Assembly (NCBI GenBank): GCA_003647715.1
Contig: QMNJ01000084.1
Coordinates: 1-6,864 of the forward strand
Direction of reading: 5' to 3'
Source of the DNA: Candidatus Coatesiibacteriota bacterium
GTDB taxonomy: Bacteria > RBG-13-66-14 > B26-G2
DNA length: 6,864 bases
A model generated the notes under the pieces. The model saw nothing but the letters and a program-made list of their open reading frames with translations, searched no databases and was not told the origin of the DNA. Positions 1-5,594 of the stretch are shown piece after piece (within the stretch, counting starts at the first letter, position 1; each line of letters opens with the position of its first letter). The position numbers and the translations under genes were made by a program.

Positions 1-1331
1 ATCTTCCTGAGAAGGCAATGCAAGCGAGCTTCAATAAAAAACTTGAACTTGCCCAGAAGCTGAATTCATACTATGAGGGGATGATGAATTATAATATTCC
101 AGAGTTCACCACTGCAGCAATGTATATGACTGGTAAGGTCTATGAAGAGTTTGCTGATACCTGGAGGGACTCTGAGAGACCATCTTTCCCCAACTTCCAT
201 CAGGAGGCACAGTATGTAGCAATACTTCTTGATAATACAGTGCCGTTTTTTGAGAAGACGGTGAACTACTATGACCAGGTTATTGCTTATGCCAGAAGAG
301 AGGGTATAGAAAATGAATGGGTAGAGAAGGCGGAGAATAAGTTGTTAGAGAGTTTATTCAAGTGGGCAGAGATAAGTGAAGAGTGTGCAAAGGCATATGA
401 AAAGGCGATAACACCACCGGGAATGACTACGGATGAGGTAATTGATTATCAGACAAAACTGGGTGATTATCTTGATGAGTTCTTCATCAAGAAGGACCAG
501 TATGACCAGATGGCTGAAACACTTTATAAGAAGGTTGGAGAGGTTGCTGATTCATACGGCTTAGAGAGTGAATGGGTATATAAATCAAAAGAGAGATTGA
601 TAAAACTTCGTCCAGCTATGTATGCTGCTGGGATGGATTATACAGGTAAGAATGTTGTAACCGATTGGGGCTGGAAGGTGACCACCTCACCACCATCTGA
701 TTGGAATATACCTCCAACTGACCCATTCAACTGGGTGGCTGATAACTGGGATTCGGTTTCCAAGGGTATGATAAGGGAGAAAGATAAGTTAAAGATAGTT
801 GGTTTCAAGGGGCTTTCTGGTGCAATGTTTGTATGGGATAAAGCAACTATAGATATGCCACCCCCATCACCTATTTATATTGTCAAGCGTTTGACATTAC
901 ATAAGAAGCCAAAACCACATTATATTTATATATCTGCCTGCGAGAGCTATACTCTATATGTCAACGGCAATATCGTAGGTCAGGATGATAAATGGAAGAC
1001 AGTAGAGAACTATGATATTACTCCATACCTTATGGTCGGTGATAATATAATTGGAATTGAGGCGCGGTCTGATGAGAAAGATAAATACTGGGTAAAGGCA
1101 GAGATTGTGGAGGAGGGTGCAATTGAAACCTATAGGGCACCTGAACCACAACATGAAATGGAGGCTACCCATTACGAGGAGGAATATGGGGAATTTGGCG
1201 AGGAAGGGATGGGTGAGGAGACATTAAAGGAAGAGGGCGTGGAGATGGAGGGAGAGCCCGAGACAGGAGTTGAGACAGAGACAGCCACGGAGAATAATAG
1301 TGGTGAGAGTTCAACAGAGGGGGGTCAGTAA
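1..1331 (+). CDS. TPR-like helical repeat protein with C-terminal beta-sandwich domain and acidic tail (5' partial)
   Basis: The reading frame is open from the window edge (codons from base 3 read LPEKA before the first ATG at 18). That ATG has no well-spaced ribosome binding site, so it is probably internal and the gene is cut at its 5' end. Residue numbers count from this ATG. Residues 1-200 are all-helical and carry two related units (77-114 and 162-199) sharing G-[IL]-E-[NS]-E-W-V-x-K. The NIPEFTTAAMY...YEEFAD pattern resembles the large TPR proteins of gliding/ExbBD-associated envelope operons (recalled family resemblance, not searched). Residues about 265-363 look like a galactose-binding-type jelly roll, with SYTLYVNGNIVG, then YDITPYLMVGDNIIGIEA, as in the accessory domains of glycoside hydrolases. 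Residues about 366-437 are a Glu-rich, low-complexity tail. No catalytic residues are visible. An envelope location, binding glycans or partner proteins, is inferred. It probably shares a transcript with the next gene. Confidence 0.75.
   Translation, partial: LPEKAMQASFNKKLELAQKLNSYYEGMMNYNIPEFTTAAMYMTGKVYEEFADTWRDSERPSFPNFHQEAQYVAILLDNTVPFFEKTVNYYDQVIAYARREGIENEWVEKAENKLLESLFKWAEISEECAKAYEKAITPPGMTTDEVIDYQTKLGDYLDEFFIKKDQYDQMAETLYKKVGEVADSYGLESEWVYKSKERLIKLRPAMYAAGMDYTGKNVVTDWGWKVTTSPPSDWNIPPTDPFNWVADNWDSVSKGMIREKDKLKIVGFKGLSGAMFVWDKATIDMPPPSPIYIVKRLTLHKKPKPHYIYISACESYTLYVNGNIVGQDDKWKTVENYDITPYLMVGDNIIGIEARSDEKDKYWVKAEIVEEGAIETYRAPEPQHEMEATHYEEEYGEFGEEGMGEETLKEEGVEMEGEPETGVETETATENNSGESSTEGGQ
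246..614 (+). repeat. Internal duplicated helical unit within the TPR-like protein
   Basis: Two protein units in the same reading frame align without gaps at an offset of 85 residues: bases 246-359 (residues 77-114) and 501-614 (residues 162-199). The best-conserved core is GIENEWVEKAENKLL against GLESEWVYKSKERLI. The match is at protein level only, and the DNA has diverged. The units look like successive helical repeats of a TPR-type solenoid, so more copies are expected upstream of the window. Confidence 0.55.
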
Positions 1332-1393
1332 TTAATTTATCTGGTAGAATATTAGATGGTAAGTTCAAATATATATTGAGATATGATGTGTAT

Positions 1394-1867
1394 ATGAAGA
1401 AGGCAATTAAAATATTATCAATCTTGATTCTCCTTAATCTTATGTGGGTTTCTCTACTTTTTGCACAGGAAGAAGTGGAAGAAGAAACACCGATTGTCAA
1501 GAGAGAAGGTGGGGTCATTGAATTTGAGGCGATGGAGATTATAGGTCGGATAGATAGACCGGTCAGTTTGGTTCTTGAGAGGACAAATCCTACATTTGAG
1601 AAGATAACATTTGAAAGGTCATTCATGGATGATATACTTAGACCGATAGACAAAGAAGAGTTTGAGAAGAAGGTGAAGATGACCAAGTTTGATGCTGTTG
1701 CGCATCCTATAAGATGGATTACAACGACAACTTCCATAACCACTGGTGCGATAAGTATATATTATTACTTCCAACCAGAGGATGAGATGGTTAGAGTGAA
1801 GGCATTGGGTATAACAAGCGCTATATCAGCAGGTGTGACGCTTATTCTGTATCTGGTTTCTGATTAG
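1394..1867 (+). CDS. Small exported protein with C-terminal membrane hairpin, unknown function
   Basis: The protein is 157 residues from ATG 1394. I prefer this start to the in-frame TTG at 1376 because it opens directly with a textbook signal peptide: MKKAIK, a hydrophobic core, then a likely cut after LLFA at residue 24. No strong ribosome binding site is visible for either start. The mature part begins with an acidic stretch (25-31), followed by a compact segment (about 39-90) including FEAMEIIGRIDRPVSLVLER. Two hydrophobic segments follow, at about 105-126 and 138-155, separated by a charged turn (QPEDEMVRVK). The predicted topology is an exported N-terminal domain held in the inner membrane by a helical hairpin. 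The xxEGRIxxPxxxxLxR-like segment recalls small proteins found beside ExbB/ExbD and TPR genes in deltaproteobacterial envelope operons; this is a recollection, not a search result. It lies 62 bases after the TPR-like gene, on the same strand. Its function is unknown. Confidence 0.8.
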   Translation: MKKAIKILSILILLNLMWVSLLFAQEEVEEETPIVKREGGVIEFEAMEIIGRIDRPVSLVLERTNPTFEKITFERSFMDDILRPIDKEEFEKKVKMTKFDAVAHPIRWITTTTSITTGAISIYYYFQPEDEMVRVKALGITSAISAGVTLILYLVSD

Positions 1868-1885
1868 TTTATATAGTTTTTTTAT

Positions 1886-1892
1886 GAGGAGG
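1886..1892 (+). promoter_or_regulatory. Strong ribosome binding site (GAGGAGG) that fixes a TTG start
   Basis: GAGGAGG lies 8 bases before the TTG at 1901. It settles the start of the coiled-coil gene. The ATG at 1884 is in another frame and runs into a stop after nine codons. Confidence 0.8.
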
Positions 1893-1900
1893 ATTGAGAT

Positions 1901-2425
1901 TTGGATGACTTAAGAGACCTTGTGGGTGAATCCAGGCAGAAATTCGTTGACTGGTGTGCTGAGCACATACCTGGCTACTCCGGCTATAAGGAGAAGGAGA
2001 CCAGGAGAGAAGCAGACAAGCTCCTTCGGGTCTATATAGCAGATAAGATAAAATCGCACAGGGATAAGATAACGGTATTGAAGGAGCGACTGCTCTCGGA
2101 GAAGAAGCTAGATGAACTCACTTCACTAGAGAAGATATCAAGCATGCTTGAGTTGTTAGAGGACAAGGTTAGATATGCTACCTATGGCTATAAGGGCTTT
2201 TTTGACGCAGTTAAGGTGAAGGAAAAAGACCTGGACAGGATATATGAATTTGATGCTAAGCTTCTTCAGTATGTCTTAGACCTTGAGGATGACATTGAGA
2301 ATTTGAAGAGCGCCTTTGACATCAATGGCGAGAAGTTCAAGGATGCATTGAACAATCTGGAGAGTGAACTCCATAATTTCGGCGATGAGATGGAAGAGAG
2401 GAAGAAACTGATATTGGAGGTATAG
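1901..2425 (+). CDS. Coiled-coil protein, partner of the SPFH/zinc-ribbon protein
   Basis: The protein is 174 residues, starts with TTG, and is almost entirely helical and highly charged, with no signal peptide or membrane segment, so it is probably cytosolic. Residues 23-43 hold a distinctive motif, IPGYSGYKEKETRREADK, followed by LLR. I associate this with small proteins encoded beside SPFH/zinc-ribbon genes in varied bacteria (recalled, unsearched). Residues 44-90 and 107-170 have heptad-like patterns suited to coiled coils. A Tyr-rich segment, RYATYGYKGFFD (91-102), separates them and may be a hinge or docking site. The stop is 3 bases before the next start, and the next gene's ribosome binding site lies inside this gene's last codons, so translation is probably coupled. 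This supports a 1:1 partnership with the SPFH protein, perhaps as its cytosolic adaptor. No enzymatic motif is seen, and the biochemical role is unknown. Confidence 0.8.
   Translation: MDDLRDLVGESRQKFVDWCAEHIPGYSGYKEKETRREADKLLRVYIADKIKSHRDKITVLKERLLSEKKLDELTSLEKISSMLELLEDKVRYATYGYKGFFDAVKVKEKDLDRIYEFDAKLLQYVLDLEDDIENLKSAFDINGEKFKDALNNLESELHNFGDEMEERKKLILEV
2416..2420 (+). promoter_or_regulatory. Ribosome binding site (GGAGG) for the SPFH gene, inside the upstream gene
   Basis: GGAGG lies 8 bases before the TTG at 2429 and overlaps the last codons of the coiled-coil gene. The spacing matches that of the upstream gene, supports the TTG start and suggests translational coupling. Confidence 0.8.
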
Positions 2426-2428
2426 ATA

Positions 2429-3529
2429 TTGGGTAAGATTATAGATGTAGTTGATTGGCATGAAGACCTGGGCGATGAGATGGTGGTAAGGTTTCCTCCC
2501 TCGGGTGAGGCAGACCTGAAGCTCGGTTCCCAGTTGATTGTCAGGGAGAACCAGTCAGCGGTATTCTTTAGGGATGGTAAGGCGTACGATGTCTTTGGTC
2601 CCGGACGCCATACTTTAACCACTGGTAATATCCCGCTTCTGACGGGTCTGTTGAAGTTAGCCACCGGTGAAACTCCCTTTAAGGCAGAGATATACTTCGT
2701 GAATATGAAGGTGTTCAGGAACATGAAGTGGGGAACCTCAAATCCGATTTTATTCAGGGATAAGGATTTGGGAATGGTTCGTTTGAGGTCTTATGGCATA
2801 TACACTATGAAGATAGAAGACCCTCAGATATTTGTGAATGTGATTGTTGGCTCTGAGGGTCTGTTCACCACAGAGAAGATTGCGGACTTCCTTAAAAACA
2901 TCATTGTCTCAAGGTTTACTGACCTTCTGGGTGAGACAATGAGCACCATTTTAGACCTCACCAAGATATATGATGAGCTATCTGCTGGTATGAAGACCAA
3001 GGTAGCATCTGATTTCAGTAAGTATGGCATTGAGGTGAGGGACTTCTTCATCAACGCCATAACACCACCGCCGGAGGTTGAGGCATACATTGATGAGAGG
3101 ACAGGAATGGGAGCAGTAGGTGATATCAACAGGTATTTTCAGTTCAAGGCGGCAAAGTCCATGGAGAAGGCGGCGGAGACGGGTGGAGAGGCGGGCGCAG
3201 GCGTCGGTCTGGGTGCGGGTCTCGGAATGGGTATGATGATGCCACAGATGCTTCAGCAGTCAATGATGGGTCAAACAGTAGTATGTCCAAAGTGTAAGGC
3301 AACGATACCAGCGGGGAGTAAGTTCTGCTCATTCTGCGGTGCTGACCTCACAAAAGAGCAGGCAACAGGTGTGGAGTGTCCAAGGTGCGGTGAACTCAAT
3401 CCACCAGATGCGAAGTTCTGTTCCCACTGTGGAGCAAAAATGAAGGAGATTATTACCTGTCCAAAATGCAAGAAGGAGATACCAAAGGGCAGTAAGTTCT
3501 GCCCCCACTGTGGCGAGAAGGTTGGATAG
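2429..3529 (+). CDS. SPFH domain protein with three C-terminal zinc ribbons (COG4260 / 'virion core protein' type)
   Basis: The protein is 366 residues, starts with TTG, and has no signal peptide or clear transmembrane helix. Residues about 20-220 form an SPFH (stomatin/prohibitin/flotillin/HflK-C) domain: SQLIVRENQSAVFFRDGKA, the GPGRHTLTTGNIPLL turn, and YGIEVRDFFINAITPPPEV at its end. A Gly/Ala/Met-rich linker follows (about 252-280). Three zinc ribbons then come in a row, each C-x2-C-x10-C-x2-C, with cysteines at 286/289/300/303, 317/320/331/334 and 344/347/358/361. This layout is that of the COG4260 family, often labelled 'virion core protein' after a viral relative; the name does not imply a viral origin. 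SPFH proteins oligomerise at membranes and organise microdomains or protease/stress complexes. The ribbons probably dock partners or nucleic acid (inference). It is directly preceded by, and probably co-translated with, the coiled-coil gene. Confidence 0.9.
   Translation: MGKIIDVVDWHEDLGDEMVVRFPPSGEADLKLGSQLIVRENQSAVFFRDGKAYDVFGPGRHTLTTGNIPLLTGLLKLATGETPFKAEIYFVNMKVFRNMKWGTSNPILFRDKDLGMVRLRSYGIYTMKIEDPQIFVNVIVGSEGLFTTEKIADFLKNIIVSRFTDLLGETMSTILDLTKIYDELSAGMKTKVASDFSKYGIEVRDFFINAITPPPEVEAYIDERTGMGAVGDINRYFQFKAAKSMEKAAETGGEAGAGVGLGAGLGMGMMMPQMLQQSMMGQTVVCPKCKATIPAGSKFCSFCGADLTKEQATGVECPRCGELNPPDAKFCSHCGAKMKEIITCPKCKKEIPKGSKFCPHCGEKVG
3284..3511 (+). repeat. Triplicated zinc-ribbon coding unit
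   Basis: Three successive four-cysteine ribbons of identical internal spacing are encoded here. Units 1 and 3 are closest: both read CPKCK-x2-IP-x-GSKFC-x2-CG, and they share the DNA string agtaagttctgc at 3317-3328 and 3491-3502. Unit 2 (CPRCGELNPPDAKFCSHCG) is more diverged. This suggests that units 1 and 3 are the more recent copies or are kept alike by selection. Confidence 0.75.
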
Positions 3530-3560
3530 TGATTTAATTTTTGGATGATTTTTATCTTAT

Positions 3561-3600
3561 GGGGAGAAGCAATAAACCTACCCTGTTTCTCCCCTCTTTC
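3561..3600. terminator. Possible bidirectional terminator hairpin between convergent genes
   Basis: GGGGAGAA (3561-3568) can pair with TTCTCCCC (3587-3594): an 8-base-pair perfect stem with an 18-base loop. On the + strand it is followed by the T-rich TCTTTCTTATC; on the - strand the following bases are A-rich with no T run. It sits where the two gene blocks meet, and its right arm lies within the last codons of the leftward HEAT gene. The long loop and weak T tract make it imperfect. Confidence 0.35.
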
Positions 3601-4309
3601 TTATCATTGGCAAGATAAATATAAGTGTAGTTAATATTGCCATCAGGATGAGTATGCCTACCAGAATGTATCTACTGTCTATCCCTTTATTATCCCTATC
3701 TTTCACCAGTTCTTCTGTCATTACTTTCTGTATCTTTCGCATACTCTGATATGCTGTTAATCTCACCTGTGGGTCTTTATCGTGACGGTATGCCTCGTTG
3801 AGTATGTTATATGTGGTCTCGCTCGGTATCTCCCCTAATGCCTCTGCCGCCTCCTTTCTTATTTGCGGGTCGGTGTCTTTTTTAAGACGGGTGGCTATGT
3901 GGTCTATGGCGCTCTCTTGATAACTAACTACTTTCTTCCAATCTCTCTTGGCGATGTAATATTGGACTGCTACAAAATCGGTTTTTGGCTTCCATCCAAT
4001 CTTTTCCAGCAGTTCGGCACTGTGAGCTCTTACAGTCGGGTCTATATCAAATAGCATATCAACAATCTTTGACCTTGATTTCTCTGTTCCTAATTCCATA
4101 AAGCCATTCATTGCCCTAATTCTTATCTCAGGGTCGGGGTCTTTGGATAATTTCCATATAGTTTCATAATCACCTTCTTCTACTGCTCTATCAATATTTC
4201 TGTCAACATCGGTGTAATTATCTGTATCGCTCTTACAGAGGGTTGTGAGAGGTAGTGAGATAAGCAATATTAGAATTATTCTTATATGCATATATTTTAT
4301 AATTTTCAT
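3578..4309 (-). CDS. Membrane-anchored HEAT-repeat protein
   Basis: The protein is 243 residues from an ATG with AGAGGA (4320-4325, - strand) 10 bases upstream. Residues 1-25 form a signal peptide or N-terminal anchor (MKIIKYMHIR, then a hydrophobic run ending LTTLC). The residue before Cys25 is Leu, so it is a poor lipobox. Residues about 45-107 carry two HEAT repeats (DPDPEIRIRAMNGFMELG; DIDPTVRAHSAELLEKIG). Residues 105-140 hold the GWKPKTD...YYIAKRDWKKVV insert often seen inside bacterial and archaeal HEAT proteins. At least two more repeats follow to about 195 (TDPQIRKEAAEALGEI; KDPQVRLTAYQSMRKI). A transmembrane helix spans about 213-236, followed by basic IRKRGETG, which fits a cytoplasmic tail and an exported HEAT domain. 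It is the last gene of the leftward operon, 3 bases after the previous stop. It has no catalytic motif; a scaffold or envelope adaptor role is inferred. Confidence 0.85.
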   Translation of the reverse strand: MKIIKYMHIRIILILLISLPLTTLCKSDTDNYTDVDRNIDRAVEEGDYETIWKLSKDPDPEIRIRAMNGFMELGTEKSRSKIVDMLFDIDPTVRAHSAELLEKIGWKPKTDFVAVQYYIAKRDWKKVVSYQESAIDHIATRLKKDTDPQIRKEAAEALGEIPSETTYNILNEAYRHDKDPQVRLTAYQSMRKIQKVMTEELVKDRDNKGIDSRYILVGILILMAILTTLIFILPMIRKRGETG

Positions 4310-4312
4310 ATA

Positions 4313-5572
4313 CTAAAAATCCTCTAATGCTTTGAGTGCCTTCTTTGTCCCGATATTGGTCAGGGCATTAAATGCTTCATTTCTGACATCTTTATCCTTG
4401 TCTTTTAAGAGTTTTGCCAGTTCATCTATGGCGGTTGTTACCCTGTTCTCACCGAGTGCGAGCGCTGCCGCCTTTCTGACCGGCGCATGTGAGTTGCTAA
4501 GTGCTTTGATAAGATGTCTGTTCGCCTCTTTGTGGGGCATCTTTCTGAGCGCCTCTACCGCCTGCCTGCGGACGGATGGCTCGGAGTCATTGAGTAGTGT
4601 TGCAATGTCTTTTATTACTTCTTTGAGCCTCGTTTCGCCGAGAGCCCAGCATGCGAACTCCCTCACCGTGGGGTCATCTGACTTGAGCAATCTTTGCAGT
4701 TGTTTTATCACCTCCATATTCTTTAGCATTCCGAGAGCTTTCGCCGCCGGCTCCCAAATCTGACCCAGGGTTGTAAGAAGCGCTGGAGCAATCCTTGCAT
4801 CCCCGATATTGCCCAGCGCATAGGCGCTTGCTCTTCTCACGATATCCGAGCGGTCATACAGGAGTTCGGTGAGAATTGGTATGGCGGGCTGAGACCTCAG
4901 TTCTCCAAGTGCCCAGGCAGAGAATGCCCTGACATGTTTTCTCCTGTCTCCGAGCATCTCTATCAGATTCTCTTCTGAGTCCCTGCCGATATTGACCAGT
5001 GCCTCTGCTACCTCCCTGGGATGGTTTCCAAAGGCATTTATGAGGAAAGGTATAGCGATAGGGTCACCTATCTCCCCGAGTGCTCTTACCGCCTCTTTTC
5101 TCACTTTATGAGATTCGTCTCTGAGGGCTATGGTGAGTGGCATAACCGCATTCTTGTCCGCAATTATTCTTAAACTTCTCACTGCATAGTATCTCTCTTT
5201 CTCATCTCCCTTATCCAACAGATTTATTAACTTCGTCTGGGCAGGTCTTCCAATCTTACCCAGGGCGTCACTTGCTACTTCATTAATGCTCTTTCTATCT
5301 TCTTTGAAGAGTGCGATAAGTGGTTCCACCGCCTTTTCATTTCCTATCTTGCCAAGAGCTCTGGCTGCCTCAATCACTACTGGTGTTGATTCGTCTTTAA
5401 GGCATTTTATCAGTTCGTCGGTAGCCACAGGGTCTCCAATCTCACCGAGAAGCTCTGCAGCCCTCTGACGATTTTGACGCCTTCTGTCTCTAAGACAACC
5501 GATGAGAGATTCCGTATCTCTTCTCTCTTTAAGTTCATCCAACTGCTTAATGGTATAAAAATTCTTTTCCAT
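4313..5572 (-). CDS. HEAT-repeat solenoid protein, cytosolic
   Basis: The protein is 419 residues from the ATG at 5572. An in-frame GTG at 5581 would add three residues, but it lies inside the likely ribosome binding site (AGGGTGG, 5584-5578), which is spaced 8 bases from the ATG. After a short leader (MEKNFYTIKQLDELKER), nearly the whole chain is about 13 HEAT (PBS-lyase HEAT-like) repeats of about 31 residues. Typical ones are DRRRQNRQRAAELLGEIGD, DESHKVRKEAVRALGEIGD and DSEPSVRRQAVEALRKM. Two mid-protein repeats are shortened (NHPREVAEALVNIG and QIWEPAAKALGML), each lacking the usual D-x3-VR step. There is no signal peptide, membrane segment or catalytic motif. HEAT solenoids bind proteins; the partner is not evident. 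It lies about 22 bases after the upstream HEAT gene's stop and 3 bases before the membrane-anchored HEAT gene. Its C-terminus resembles that of the upstream gene, suggesting tandem duplication. Resemblance to phycobilisome lyases is at repeat level only. Confidence 0.88.
   Translation of the reverse strand: MEKNFYTIKQLDELKERRDTESLIGCLRDRRRQNRQRAAELLGEIGDPVATDELIKCLKDESTPVVIEAARALGKIGNEKAVEPLIALFKEDRKSINEVASDALGKIGRPAQTKLINLLDKGDEKERYYAVRSLRIIADKNAVMPLTIALRDESHKVRKEAVRALGEIGDPIAIPFLINAFGNHPREVAEALVNIGRDSEENLIEMLGDRRKHVRAFSAWALGELRSQPAIPILTELLYDRSDIVRRASAYALGNIGDARIAPALLTTLGQIWEPAAKALGMLKNMEVIKQLQRLLKSDDPTVREFACWALGETRLKEVIKDIATLLNDSEPSVRRQAVEALRKMPHKEANRHLIKALSNSHAPVRKAAALALGENRVTTAIDELAKLLKDKDKDVRNEAFNALTNIGTKKALKALEDF
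4320..4325 (-). promoter_or_regulatory. Ribosome binding site (AGAGGA) for the membrane-anchored HEAT gene
   Basis: Read on the - strand, AGAGGA lies 10 bases before the ATG at 4309 and inside the end of the upstream HEAT gene. This fits coupled translation across the 3-base gap. Confidence 0.6.
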
Positions 5573-5577
5573 ATTCA

Positions 5578-5584
5578 CCACCCT
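5578..5584 (-). promoter_or_regulatory. Ribosome binding site (AGGGTGG) deciding the second HEAT gene's start
   Basis: On the - strand AGGGTGG precedes ATG 5572, with 8 bases between AGGG and the start. It overlaps the alternative GTG at 5581, which makes that start unlikely. Confidence 0.55.
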
Positions 5585-5594
5585 AACTCATAGT

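Noticed and set aside
1376..1378. TTG as the start of the small exported protein
   Set aside because: It would add six non-signal-like residues before a perfect MKK-type signal peptide and has no ribosome binding site of its own.
1165..1743. A 192-residue open frame on the - strand
   Set aside because: It runs antisense across the end of the TPR-like gene, the gap and the exported-protein gene. It is low-complexity Ser/Leu/Pro and has no domain; the + strand genes explain this region.
1871..1884. T-run (TTTTTTT at 1877-1883) as a terminator after the exported-protein gene
   Set aside because: No GC-rich stem precedes it; it is more likely a simple AT-rich spacer before the next ribosome binding site.
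2429..3529. Viral or prophage origin suggested by the 'virion core protein' label of the family
   Set aside because: The SPFH/zinc-ribbon family is widespread in cellular genomes, and no phage structural, integrase or replication genes are nearby.
4235..4246. Lipobox at Cys25 of the membrane-anchored HEAT protein
   Set aside because: The residue before Cys is Leu rather than Gly, Ala or Ser, so lipidation is unlikely.
4332..4763. A 143-residue open frame on the + strand inside the HEAT gene
   Set aside because: It is Ser/Ala/Leu-rich with periodic spacing that mirrors the HEAT repeats on the opposite strand, as expected of an antisense shadow.
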